Origin: a virus
Direction: 5' to 3' (one strand)
Virus record (IMG/VR): IMGVR_UViG_3300035158_000483
Span: 1 to 52,585 of that record
DNA: 52,585 bases
Of the stretch, positions 18,934 to 26,549 are shown in pieces. The position numbers and the translations under genes are program-made. Each line of letters opens with the position of its first letter. Position 1 is the first letter of the stretch. Below the pieces are notes generated by a model. That model was not told the origin of the DNA. It did no database searches and saw only the letters and a program-made list of their open reading frames with translations.

Positions 18934-19574
18934 TATCTAGTCGGTCTCCAGGTCTGAATCTCTGCGTTCTGCGTGTGCGTATGGACGATCTGGATGTAAC
19001 GTTCCTGGAATGCCTCGGCCATACGCGCCAACGGATTGTGTTCGGGGTTGCCGCTGTCCCATTGCTGGTCCCATTGATCGATAGAGGCCGAGCCAGCAGA
19101 CTTACCGCTCAGGGCCGCGGCCGCTGCGTAGTAAGCCAGCGCCTCCTCTGCCCATCGCGGTGCGTTCGCTGGCGTACCCTCGCTCAATCGGTCGTAGTAG
19201 GCGTCGTAGTGGACTGTGAAGGGGTTCTCGGGTGCTGTGTTGAAGACCAGCAATCCCCCGCGTCTCCGATACGCAAGCTTCGCGTTGGACGCAGGCAGCC
19301 CTACACCAGGCTTTGCGTCGTACTCCTCGATGAAGCCAACGCTGTCCACCTTCACCAGGTCGATGCTGTATACGTTGTCGGGCAGCGGGAAGGTGGCCGT
19401 GCTCCCATCCACCTCATTCGTGTAGTCTACGTCCGAGACAGCGGGGCAGTACGCCGTGAAATCGTTGAGCGCCCAGTTGATGTAGAGCGTCAATTCATCG
19501 TCGGAATACTGGCTCTCGCCGGCGTTGGCCAGTATGGTGCGTGTGGCCTGCTGTAGAGCTGCTAGTGTGATCAC
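18933..19574 (-). CDS. Head-tail adaptor protein
   Basis: 213 residues from a GTG at 19574. The N-terminal helix pattern ITLAALQQATRTILAN...YSDDELTLYINWALNDF, followed by a beta segment and an Ala-rich helix (WAEEALAYYAAAAAL), is typical of adaptors that bind under the portal. First gene after the major capsid protein, separated by a strong hairpin and one TTCCG palindrome copy. The ribosome site is weak, consistent with lower expression than the capsid protein. Confidence 0.6.
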   Translation of the reverse strand: MITLAALQQATRTILANAGESQYSDDELTLYINWALNDFTAYCPAVSDVDYTNEVDGSTATFPLPDNVYSIDLVKVDSVGFIEEYDAKPGVGLPASNAKLAYRRRGGLLVFNTAPENPFTVHYDAYYDRLSEGTPANAPRWAEEALAYYAAAAALSGKSAGSASIDQWDQQWDSGNPEHNPLARMAEAFQERYIQIVHTHTQNAEIQTWRPTR

Positions 19575-19588
19575 GTTAGGGTTATCCT

Positions 19589-19630
19589 TTCCGTCACGGA
19601 AGAGGGTAGGGGGCTAGGCCCCCTCCCTCT
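19589..19630 (-). terminator. Hairpin plus TTCCG palindrome downstream of the capsid gene
   Basis: A stem AGAGGG(T)AGGGGGC / GCCCCCTCCCTCT with a three-base loop (19601-19630) follows the capsid stop at 19644 on the minus strand. A TTCCGTCACGGAA copy (19589-19601) follows it. There is no U-run, so partial terminator or mRNA-stabilising element. Confidence 0.5.
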
Positions 19631-19643
19631 CAGCTAGTCGATC

Positions 19644-20706
19644 CTAGCCACCGGTCGAAGCGCGGCCCTTGAAGCGGACGTTGCCAGCGGAGTAGACAAC
19701 CTCGAAGCGATCCGGGAAGAAAGGCTGGTACTTGATGTACGCATCCCAGGAGAACCGCTTCATCGCCATCGCGTCATCGACCGTGGGCGGGGCGTGTAGG
19801 GTAGGGGGCTGAGTGACGCCAGCCACAATGCCCTTCGCGCCACCCAAGCAGACCGTCGCGTGGACATGCCGGCCGAGCGTGACGTAACCATAGATGCCGG
19901 TGTCAACCTCGGTGTCATAGTCCTTCTGCAGCGGCCGGTCGAAGCTCAAGCGGTCGTCGTCCGTGTTCACGGAGACCAGACGCCGGTTGGTCAGCGAGCC
20001 TTCGGTGTAATCCACACCGTCGCTCACGCCGTAGTCGCTGGTCTTGGTCTTGTGAATCGTGACGATCTCGCCCTCGTGGCCGGAGAACGCGCTCGCCTGC
20101 CCAGTGTCGAGCTGGACGTAGCGGGTGTTGGCCGGCTGACCAGGCGTAATCGTGTCGTCCACCTTCGCAGCAGCGCCCGTACCTGCGGGGGCCGAGGAGA
20201 CGATATCGGCTGTCTGCGTCACAGGACCGCAGTTGTAGAGCGTGCAGCGCGTGGTCTGGATGAACCGCGTGGCCTTGAGGCGACCAACCTCGATATCCAT
20301 CATCAGCTTGCCGAAGTCGCCAGCGTACTCAGCCGCTTCCTTGAACTCCCCACCGGCCTCGTTGCGGATGTCGTAGAGGACACCAGGGGACGTGATTGCG
20401 ATCATATCCCCGGTCGGGCCGGTTGGGTTGTTGGCGAACGGAGCCTCGCGATAGCTCATACCGAGCCAAATCTGATCCAACAGGCTCGGTTCGAAGAGGT
20501 CACCGTTGCCGAGATCGTTGAAACCATCGTTGGAGGCGTCCCCGCAGTAGAGCTCGTAGGGACCCTCGAGGAAGGCGTTGCGAGCCAGGATGTCCATATG
20601 ATCGGCAATGGACCGGGCCATCAGGTCCCGAATGATGGGAATCAGCCCCGCACGACCGCTGTTGCGCCGCCAGTAGTTAACATAATCATCATCGCTTGTG
20701 TTACTA
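19644..20706 (-). CDS. Major capsid protein, exon 2
   Basis: About 354 codons forming the C-terminal three quarters of the major capsid protein. The open frame has no proper start: an in-frame TGA lies just above a GTG inside the intron. Joining exon 1 at 20972 to 20706 gives ...APQGAMAL|SNTSDDDYVNYWRRNSGRAG... and a 470-residue protein with the helix and beta pattern of HK97-fold capsid proteins. Located between scaffold and adaptor. The join is inferred from reading frame and intron structure and may be off by a few bases. Confidence 0.75.
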
Positions 20707-20971
20707 CGCACTCAGTGCGCGGCTAGGTCATTTCTGCCTAGCTCTCACGCTCTCACGTGAGGCCGGACTATATCTTCATCCAATCAGGATGCCGGGTACT
20801 CTAAGTCGGTTCTCCGATAGTCTCTGAACCTTCCCCTGGTCTAGGGGCTCGGCTGCTGATTGCCCAATCCCTGAGATTCTCAAGCCTTCGCGCTCACCGT
20901 TTCCAGTCATCGCTGTGGCTCTCAAGGCTCTAAGGGGGTTCCAGCAATTCACCCGATTGCCCTCTTACGCT
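20707..20971 (-). ncRNA. Group I self-splicing intron in the major capsid gene (IA-like, no endonuclease)
   Basis: Minus-strand core elements, 5' to 3': GAATTGCTGG near 20950 (P element), ATCAGCAGCC at 20851-20860 (Q), GGTTCAGAGACTA around 20818-20830 (R), GAAGATATAGTCC near 20766-20778 (S). R and S pair as P7. A TCGG-AGAA-CCGA hairpin lies between P7 and P3', as in subgroup IA. CGGGT/ACCCG forms P3 and CATCC/GGATG forms P8. Three small hairpins follow before the 3' exon. P1 can form from GCCCT in the exon and AGGGC in the intron. No open frame is present. Unspliced RNA would stop four codons past the junction. Confidence 0.85.
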
Positions 20972-21321
20972 AGGGCCATCGCACCTTGCGGTGCGAGCAA
21001 GCTCGAAATGAACTTGTGCAGCGCGACCTTGCCCATGTGGTGCTCGGTCGTGATCGTCCGCTGGTTGCTGTCGGTGTACATCGCGTGAGCCCACAGATCG
21101 CGCAGGCCGACAGCATCGGTGTTGGGCTCCAGGTCGTAGACCTGCGAGAAGGTCACCTGGTTGGTGTCCCGACCGCGGAGGTCGACGACAGTTGGAACGA
21201 ATCGAGTGAACACATTGCGCGTGCGCCACACGTCCAGCAGCAGCGGGACGTACCACGCTCGCGTCTTCTTCGTGATATCCCCCCAAGGGTTATCACTATA
21301 GGTTCCGGCGAATGTAGCCAT
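20972..21321 (-). CDS. Major capsid protein, exon 1
   Basis: N-terminal 116 codons plus two bases, ATG at 21321 with AGGAG upstream. Sequence (KTRAWYVPLLLDVWRTRNVF, TNQVTFSQVYDLEPNT) resembles the N-terminal arm of HK97-fold capsid proteins. Without splicing it ends at ...GAMALA followed by TAA. The gene follows scaffold and precedes the adaptor. A hairpin (21350-21366) lies in the leader. Confidence 0.8.
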
Positions 21322-21349
21322 TTGTGAGTCTCCTCTGTGTGTGAATCAA

Positions 21350-21366
21350 CCTCGCACCGTGCGAGG
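21350..21366 (-). terminator. Palindromic hairpin between scaffold and capsid genes
   Basis: CCTCGCAC-C-GTGCGAGG, nearly perfectly self-complementary, lies between the scaffold stop and the capsid ribosome site. No U-run. Likely an mRNA processing or stability element that allows much higher capsid expression. Confidence 0.45.
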
Positions 21367-21420
21367 CTATACCGGTCACAAATGGCTCTCCAACGACCTA
21401 GGGAGATATTCAGTTAGTAG

Positions 21421-22164
21421 CTACAAGTCAAAGCCCTCTGCACCTTGCGCGAGATCGCCACTGAGGGTGTCTTCGGACAGCGCGTAACGCTTATCGACTT
21501 CCTCAGCACCGAGCATCGACGCAAACTCGCCTAGCGCCTCGTCAAATTCGTCTGTGCCGGCGAGATCGGACAGCTTCGCAGCAGCATCCTGTATGTCTTC
21601 CCCCAAGGCTGTAGACTCGTCCTGCGCGGCAGGTGGAGTTGGAACAGCGCCTTCACTCAATTGAGCCTTGATCTGCGCTTCACGCTCCTCGACGATGCTC
21701 GACACCGCTTCGTTGAAATCACCCAACGCGGCGTCCAGGTCCTCGGGATCGTCAGCATCTGGCAGGGCCTCAAGCGGGAAGCGGAGCAGGTCCGGGTAGT
21801 TCTTCCGCACCAGGTCCATCTTCGCTTGCTTGGCCGCCAGTTCAGCAGCTTGAGACTTCGCGGTCTGTAGCTCTTCTTCTAGCTCGCTACGGCCGCTCGT
21901 CGTTTGCTCAAGCTCGTGCTGGAGCCGGTCAACCTCGGCCTGCATCTCGTCCATCTGGTTGGACAGGTTAGCTTTCTTCTCCTGTGCCTCCTGGAGGACG
22001 GCCTGCTGGCCAGAGTAGCGGCTCTGCAATTGATCAACTTGCTCTTCGAGTTCCAGGGCTCTCGACTTCCAATCGACCTGCTGCCCAGGGGAATCGTCAG
22101 GGGTAGGAGTACCTGCTGGCGCTTCCTGCTGGTCAGGGGTTTGATTGAGTTCTTCTTCGCCCAT
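21421..22164 (-). CDS. Capsid scaffolding protein
   Basis: 247 residues, AAAGGAG before the ATG. N-terminus Pro/Gln-rich; residues about 30-115 form a long coiled coil (LELEEQVDQLQSRY...LEQTTSGRSELEEELQTAKSQAAELAAKQAKM). The rest is acidic with low aromatic content. Placed between portal and major capsid protein, the usual scaffold position. No protease motif. The acidic coiled-coil composition is the main evidence. Confidence 0.8.
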   Translation of the reverse strand: MGEEELNQTPDQQEAPAGTPTPDDSPGQQVDWKSRALELEEQVDQLQSRYSGQQAVLQEAQEKKANLSNQMDEMQAEVDRLQHELEQTTSGRSELEEELQTAKSQAAELAAKQAKMDLVRKNYPDLLRFPLEALPDADDPEDLDAALGDFNEAVSSIVEEREAQIKAQLSEGAVPTPPAAQDESTALGEDIQDAAAKLSDLAGTDEFDEALGEFASMLGAEEVDKRYALSEDTLSGDLAQGAEGFDL

Positions 22165-22187
22165 CTCAAAAACTCCTTTGTATCCAA

Positions 22188-22205
22188 CCGCTCGGAATCG
22201 AGCGG
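22188..22205 (-). other. Perfect 7-bp hairpin before the scaffold gene
   Basis: CCGCTCG-ATTC-CGAGCGG follows the tRNA-like element on the minus strand, about 25 bases before the scaffold ATG. No U-run. The whole 92-base portal-scaffold gap is structured. Confidence 0.5.
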
Positions 22206-22214
22206 AGAGCCAAA

Positions 22215-22266
22215 TCGAACAGCGGGGACTCGAACCCCACAGCGGCCCCCGACGGGCTACTGCTCG
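22215..22266 (-). ncRNA. tRNA-like mini-structure at the portal 3' end
   Basis: The minus strand carries an exact T-arm (GGGG-TTCGAGT-CCCC with the GGTTCGANTCC box). The following seven bases CTGTTCG pair with CGAGCAG upstream (one G.U) as an acceptor stem, and a GCCC/GGGC hairpin replaces the D and anticodon arms. The portal TAG lies inside. No CCA is encoded and there is no room for a full tRNA. Could act as a structural element, a processing signal or a tRNA mimic, or be a relic. Confidence 0.4.
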
Positions 22267-23867
22267 TTACGCTTGCTATCGTCCTTGTTCTTCTTTTCCG
22301 TCGCGGAAGGCGATGCTTCCGCTTCCATCTTCGTCTGCCACTTCTTGAAGTCCTGGATGCGCTCCTTCTCCAGCTCCGGATCGTCTATGCCACCGAGCAG
22401 CTCGAAGGCTCGCTCAGGGCTCATACGGTCCACGGTCGAGAGCTGGACGACCTCGTCCACGATCTCCTGCCGGTCCTGCGGCATAATGGGCGCGAACTCC
22501 GTGATGATGTCGTGTCTCAGGTGCTCCTTTGTCAGGTCGGCCACACCCTTGCTGATGGCCATCATCGCCAGCTTCTCACCAAAGCTCTGGAAGCCGCTCA
22601 TACTGTGAACCCTGGCCGTCCTGGTCTTGGCTATGAGCTGGTACATTCGGAAGGCCAGCGTCAGCGCCGATCTCTGAGAGCCTTCGTCAATGCCCCATAC
22701 CACGCGGGGCGTGAAGGAGAGGTTCCGCACCAGGTCCTGAAGAATCTCCACGAAGTCGTTGGTGCCGGCGGGGAGATCGGGCGGATCCACCACACCGAGC
22801 TCCGGATCCACGTGGTTGGGGACGCCGATGCCCAGGTTGAGTATCACGCTTGGATCGCGCCGTAATCGCTCAGGAGCCTTCGCCATACCACGCACCCACA
22901 TCTGACGATGGGCATTCTCGGCCACCGTATCCCCGATGTTGGCGAGCTGTAGGTTGATCTCGTCCTGCAGGCCCATTACGGCCTCTATGGGGCAGATCCC
23001 GTAGAACGAGCCTGCAGGAGCACGCCAGGTTGGGATGTACTCAACGGGCAGGAAAGGGCGGTCGGTGATCGGGTCTCTGAACGGGTTAGGGCCGCGCATC
23101 GGCTCGCGGTTGTAAGGAGATCGGGCCAGCTCGTTGTCAATCGTGACTTCGTAACCGCGCTCCGTCCAGTGCTCGACGTACAGCGCCGTGTTGCCGCCTT
23201 TCTCCTCCAGATCGACGTTGTACTTGAGCTCAGCCTCGCGACGGTTGATCTGTCGAGCGAACGTGTACTCCAAGATGCGGTGCGGGTTAGATGAATCCCA
23301 AACTGGGAAGAACTCAGCAGGGGGGATGGCCTCGATGACGATGTTGGTATCGGAGTGAGCGCCCGGATCGAATCGCGCCCGATAGACACACCCGCCGAAA
23401 ATCTGCATCGTGCTCGCCTGCGTCACGATCAAGCCGTCGCGGTCGTTCTCGATGAATAGCTGGTTGATGAAGTCCTGGAGCTCGTCGGCTCGCTCCTTAG
23501 CGGTGTCTGTGCTGTCCTTTGCTTTCACGCGCCAGTTGAGCACGTTGTCATCGTCGTACTCGCCCAAGAGAGCCGCGTGCAGCATAAAGACAATGGGTTG
23601 CACCAGGTTGATCTGGAGCGGGTAGAGCAGCGGCGGCTCGCCATCGTCGGTCTTGACGTCGGCTTTGCGCTCTAGGACCTTGCCAGAGAAGTAGTCCCAC
23701 GCAGCCCGGTACTTGGTTGACTGGGCTGCCCACTTGCTGTTCGGGTAGGCACCAGGATCGCTCAACCCCATACTGGATGCTGAGGATACCGACACATCGC
23801 TGGTATCGCTGATCTGCTCTGGTGTGAGCGTTGGCCCTGAGTTCAGAAGGTCACTGAGAAATGTCAT
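22257..23867 (-). CDS. Portal protein
   Basis: 536 residues from the ATG at 23867. A longer GTG start would lie inside a terminator hairpin, so it was not used. Features of portals: the Trp-rich clip/wing region, LQDEINLQLANIGDTVAENAHRQ stem helix, the SGFQSFGEKLAMMA helix and a charged Lys/Glu/Asn-rich C-terminus. Lies between terminase and scaffold. The ATG has no visible ribosome site, which is odd for a structural gene. The C-terminal ASPSATEK is encoded by a variant TTCCGTCGCGGAA palindrome (22296). Confidence 0.85.
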   Translation of the reverse strand: MTFLSDLLNSGPTLTPEQISDTSDVSVSSASSMGLSDPGAYPNSKWAAQSTKYRAAWDYFSGKVLERKADVKTDDGEPPLLYPLQINLVQPIVFMLHAALLGEYDDDNVLNWRVKAKDSTDTAKERADELQDFINQLFIENDRDGLIVTQASTMQIFGGCVYRARFDPGAHSDTNIVIEAIPPAEFFPVWDSSNPHRILEYTFARQINRREAELKYNVDLEEKGGNTALYVEHWTERGYEVTIDNELARSPYNREPMRGPNPFRDPITDRPFLPVEYIPTWRAPAGSFYGICPIEAVMGLQDEINLQLANIGDTVAENAHRQMWVRGMAKAPERLRRDPSVILNLGIGVPNHVDPELGVVDPPDLPAGTNDFVEILQDLVRNLSFTPRVVWGIDEGSQRSALTLAFRMYQLIAKTRTARVHSMSGFQSFGEKLAMMAISKGVADLTKEHLRHDIITEFAPIMPQDRQEIVDEVVQLSTVDRMSPERAFELLGGIDDPELEKERIQDFKKWQTKMEAEASPSATEKKNKDDSKRNEQ

Positions 23868-23878
23868 CGTTAGAATGC

Positions 23879-23917
23879 AAAAAGCCCCAGTCCGTGGAAG
23901 CACCACGGTCTGAGGCT
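23879..23917 (-). terminator. Rho-independent terminator upstream of the portal gene
   Basis: Minus strand: AGCCTCAG-ACCGTGG-TGCTT-CCACGG-ACTGGGGCT followed by TTTTT. A long GC-rich stem with a U-run, only about 12 bases before the portal ATG. It would end a short transcript from the internal promoter at 24146-24174, or attenuate transcription entering the head genes. Confidence 0.8.
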
Positions 23918-23950
23918 CTGCGGTCTGGCCGTCTGGCCTAAGCTATTCGG

Positions 23951-24208
23951 TTAGTTGAGGCAAATCCTGTCGACTACTGCCCCTATCTCTGCTACTACGG
24001 CCCAAGGGATCACGCGCTCTCTCTTGCTCGCCCGATCCCACACACATATGCCGCGCTGCTGGAACTTGCACAGCAGCGGGCTATGATCGTCCGTCTCGAT
24101 GCGTAGCTCGCCCTCTACAGACAGCACGAGCTTGGCATCACCCGTATTATAGAGCACTACTGAACGTTCGTCAAGTAACCGCTTTCGGGGTTTATCGCCG
24201 CCAACCAT
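23951..24208 (-). CDS. Hypothetical protein between terminase and portal
   Basis: 85 residues if started at the ATG at 24208, which follows a purine-rich GGGGGGCAGAG. The frame is open further up but overlaps the upstream gene. The second half (LVLSVEGELRIETDDHSPLLCKFQQRGICVWDRASKRERVIPW) looks like a small beta barrel. A promoter with operator lies inside the gene, so a shorter product from the GTG at about 24121 is also possible. Followed directly by a terminator. Function unknown. Confidence 0.5.
   Translation of the reverse strand: MVGGDKPRKRLLDERSVVLYNTGDAKLVLSVEGELRIETDDHSPLLCKFQQRGICVWDRASKRERVIPWAVVAEIGAVVDRICLN
24146..24176 (-). promoter_or_regulatory. Leftward promoter with operator, inside a gene
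   Basis: Minus strand TTGACG (24169-24174), 17-base spacer, TATAAT (24146-24151). The operator ACTGAACGTTCGTCAAGT (plus strand, 24159-24176) overlaps the -35 and spacer. The expected transcript runs about 260 nt to the terminator at 23879. Confidence 0.75.
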
Positions 24209-24464
24209 CTCTGCCCCCCGACCTTCTCCAGTCATAGCCGTCGCTGATCTCCAAGACGCTATGCGCTGAAGCGCGTGTGAAAAGTGCTTTGAATTTCTTG
24301 GCCAAGAAATGCCTTCCGCTTTTGCAGAGCCAGTCGCGTAGGGTAGGGCGGCGGAGTTCGACGCCGTTGACCAGCAAGTAGACACCGTCCTGCGTCTCAA
24401 GCCACTCGACATCTTCCGTCACGGAAAGCTCCTCCTCGGTGTAACTGGCTATTTCACGCATCAT
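24192..24464 (-). CDS. Hypothetical small protein after the large terminase
   Basis: 90 residues. The first ATG (24464) overlaps the terminase TGA (ATGA), with AAGGAG just upstream; the second ATG has better spacing. Acidic N-terminus, then a basic C-terminal half (RRPTLRDWLCKSGRHFLAKKFKALF). Contains a TTCCGTCACGGAA copy (24414) that encodes LSVTE. No recognised domain. Confidence 0.5.
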   Translation of the reverse strand: MMREIASYTEEELSVTEDVEWLETQDGVYLLVNGVELRRPTLRDWLCKSGRHFLAKKFKALFTRASAHSVLEISDGYDWRRSGGRDGWRR

Positions 24465-26365
24465 CTTCTCCTTACGTGCAGAGAGCGGCTCCTGTGGAGC
24501 GAATGGCGCATCGAGGGCCTTCTGTCACGGCTCATAGCCAGCAGAGGGATCGTCCAGTGATTCGATTGCTCCCCGGCCATCTCGCCGGTGAAGATGCGCC
24601 GGCGCATCCAACCGCCTGCGATCTGCAGGGCGCTTACGATGTCCTGGGTGAGCTTCTTGTCAGGGAAGGCGTATTGAGCGAGCTGCCGGCGCAGGCCCCG
24701 GATGTAGGGATACTTCAGCAGGCCACGCTGCATAATGAGCTTGATCGCGTTGTGGTAGGCCTGCTTCTTGCCGGTCAGGTTCATCCCCTCGACCAGGATG
24801 CCTTCGCCCACATCGGAGAAGGCGAGCTCGTCCATCGCCTTCTGCGAGCCGGTCGCATCGAACGCGGCGCCGACCGGTTGATAGAGGTTCATCGCGGTCT
24901 TGAAGCTCGACAGGAAGGGGATGTAGGAGCCGCCTCCGTACACCCAGTCGAACATACGGAGCGTTGCCGGATGCTCAGGGAAGCCGGTGATGTCCAGGAC
25001 CAGGACCACGCCGGCGTTGCGTCTAGGCGGTTCGCCCTGGCCAGGATCTCCGACGACCAGATAATCCCGGCCACGGTCAGGCGGCATCATAAGCTGGTGG
25101 CATCCTGCAAGGCTCCTCTCCTCATAAGCGAAGCCGGCCTTACCTTCCTTTATGCCCTGGTGACACAGTCGATTCAGGCTCCGGTCCTCGCACTGCTCGA
25201 TGACAGCACGCGCAAACTCCTCACACGTCCCCATCGGCCTCGCGCCTTGCATCTCGATGGCGCGCAGCTCGGGTGGCAGGGCCTCGCGCATTAGCCTCAC
25301 GTCCCGCTTGGTCAGGGACTCGTTCATACTGGTGGTGATCGTCATCGACAGGTACGTCTCGGGGTCCTTCTTGGCCTTGTCGTAACGCTCCCATAGCCAG
25401 GGGACGTCCGTCGCGGTGGTGATCACCGACAGGCGGCCGAGGCGCGGCCGGTTCGTGGGTCGCTCGCCACGTAGGCGCGTGCGCATAATCTGGACCGTGC
25501 TCGGTGAGTCGATGAAGCCGAACTCGTCACCGTTCATCCAGTCGCCCTCCCAGCCGCGCAGCTTCTCGATCTCGTCAGCCGCGCTCATAAACTCCAGCTT
25601 GCTGTTGTTGTAGAGCTCGATGGTGGGGTAGGGGCGTCGCACAGCACGCTTGATGAACCGTTGATACCGGTTGCCGTCCGCACGCTCGATGATGGCCTGG
25701 TACATCAGCTTGGCCTGCCAGAACGTGGGAGCCACGTTCATAAACTTGAAGTAAGGCGTGAGCGCAGCCCAGGTAGCAGCAGAAAAGGCGACCATAGAGG
25801 TCTTGCCGGAGTTGTGATGGACAAGACCGTGCGCCACATAGTTGTTGTAGATGGGGACGTGAAAGTCGTAGAACTCAGATTGGTCGAGAGCCTCGATAGA
25901 GCTGATGGGGTCCGGCCCGCCTGTGGAGCAGAGAGGCGATCCGACGTGAAGGTCCTCAAGACGGCGATAACCGTTAGGCGTGAGGAATGCGTGCCGGCCA
26001 GTGACCTCGATCTCGCGGCCGCTGGCCATTGTGACGCGGTAGATTTCCTCTACGCCCTTGACGTAGGGTTCACCCGCTTGCGCAGGGGTGAACCCATCTC
26101 CGGTCCACGCAAGGACCGTGTGCGTTCCCTCGATCTCTTCTACGGGCGTCTCTGTGTCTGAGACAGGATCGTAGATCAACGTCCCAGGCGCGAGACAGCC
26201 AACGCCGCCGATAATCGTCACCTCGGGCTGCGACGACACGTGGAGGGGCGTCTGATAGTCGTGAAATGCCCATCCACCGAAGTAGTAGTCGGTGAAGTAG
26301 GAAGGATTCTCCGTGGCCGCCTTCCTGAATATGGCCTTATCGTCCGTGGTCAGCCGGTAGGCCAC
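24461..26365 (-). CDS. terL: Terminase large subunit (intein-containing precursor)
   Basis: 634-residue precursor, 505 after removal of the intein at residues 57-185. Start is a GTG abutting the TAG of the small gene upstream. Walker A is GGVG|SGKTS, split by the intein; Walker B acidic pair is WMNGDE (D280, E281). The RNase H-like nuclease shows D440 (LVVGDPGQG), D503 (AAFDATG) and D575 (LTQDIVSAL). It should package DNA into proheads using ATP and cut genome ends. The putative small subunit lies 16 kb away, which is unusual. Confidence 0.92.
   Translation of the reverse strand: MAYRLTTDDKAIFRKAATENPSYFTDYYFGGWAFHDYQTPLHVSSQPEVTIIGGVGCLAPGTLIYDPVSDTETPVEEIEGTHTVLAWTGDGFTPAQAGEPYVKGVEEIYRVTMASGREIEVTGRHAFLTPNGYRRLEDLHVGSPLCSTGGPDPISSIEALDQSEFYDFHVPIYNNYVAHGLVHHNSGKTSMVAFSAATWAALTPYFKFMNVAPTFWQAKLMYQAIIERADGNRYQRFIKRAVRRPYPTIELYNNSKLEFMSAADEIEKLRGWEGDWMNGDEFGFIDSPSTVQIMRTRLRGERPTNRPRLGRLSVITTATDVPWLWERYDKAKKDPETYLSMTITTSMNESLTKRDVRLMREALPPELRAIEMQGARPMGTCEEFARAVIEQCEDRSLNRLCHQGIKEGKAGFAYEERSLAGCHQLMMPPDRGRDYLVVGDPGQGEPPRRNAGVVLVLDITGFPEHPATLRMFDWVYGGGSYIPFLSSFKTAMNLYQPVGAAFDATGSQKAMDELAFSDVGEGILVEGMNLTGKKQAYHNAIKLIMQRGLLKYPYIRGLRRQLAQYAFPDKKLTQDIVSALQIAGGWMRRRIFTGEMAGEQSNHWTIPLLAMSRDRRPSMRHSLHRSRSLHVRRR
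25811..26197 (-). mobile_element. Mini-intein inserted in the terminase Walker A motif
   Basis: 129 residues from C57 (CLAPGTLIYDP) to N185 (YVAHGLVHHN), followed by Ser as +1 residue. Splicing block A (Cys start), block B (GREIEVTGRHAFLT), block F (EFYDFHVPIYNNYVAHG) and block G (HHN|S) are all present. No homing endonuclease domain fits in this length. Removal restores GGVGSGKTS. The terminase ATPase should be inactive until the intein splices. Confidence 0.93.
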
Positions 26366-26503
26366 CTAGTCTACATCGTCCTCCTCCTCAGCCTCGTCTC
26401 GATCCTGCTCTTCCTCGATCTTCGGCTGAGGCATCTGCCGTAAAGAGTCGGACGAATAGGCTCCGTCCAAGGCTCCGGCAACTTCATCTGGCAATTTGGG
26501 CAT
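26366..26503 (-). CDS. Small acidic protein upstream of terL
   Basis: 45 residues; AAAGGAG lies five bases before the ATG. The C-terminal half is extremely acidic (IEEEQDRDEAEEEDDVD). The stop abuts the GTG start of the terminase, so translation is probably coupled. First gene behind the promoter/operator at 26516-26549. Function unknown. Confidence 0.65.
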   Translation of the reverse strand: MPKLPDEVAGALDGAYSSDSLRQMPQPKIEEEQDRDEAEEEDDVD

Positions 26504-26515
26504 GCATTCTCCTTT

Positions 26516-26549
26516 CCTGAACGTTCGTTAAGTTCGTATAGCCATTATA
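26516..26549 (-). promoter_or_regulatory. Leftward promoter -10 and operator before the packaging genes
   Basis: Minus-strand TATAAT (26544-26549) overlaps the exonuclease stop. The operator CCTGAACGTTCGTTAAGT (26516-26533, plus-strand reading) follows about ten bases downstream, over the expected start of transcription. The -35 is poor (TGGTTG, 16-base spacer). Confidence 0.55.

Noticed and set aside
22215-22240. tRNA 3'-end-like sequence read as a phage attachment core
   Set aside because: No integrase in the window, no imperfect repeats around it, and it lies between portal and scaffold genes.
23868-23906. GTG start at 23906 for the portal
   Set aside because: It would place the start codon inside the terminator stem and adds a non-homologous-looking 13-residue tail.
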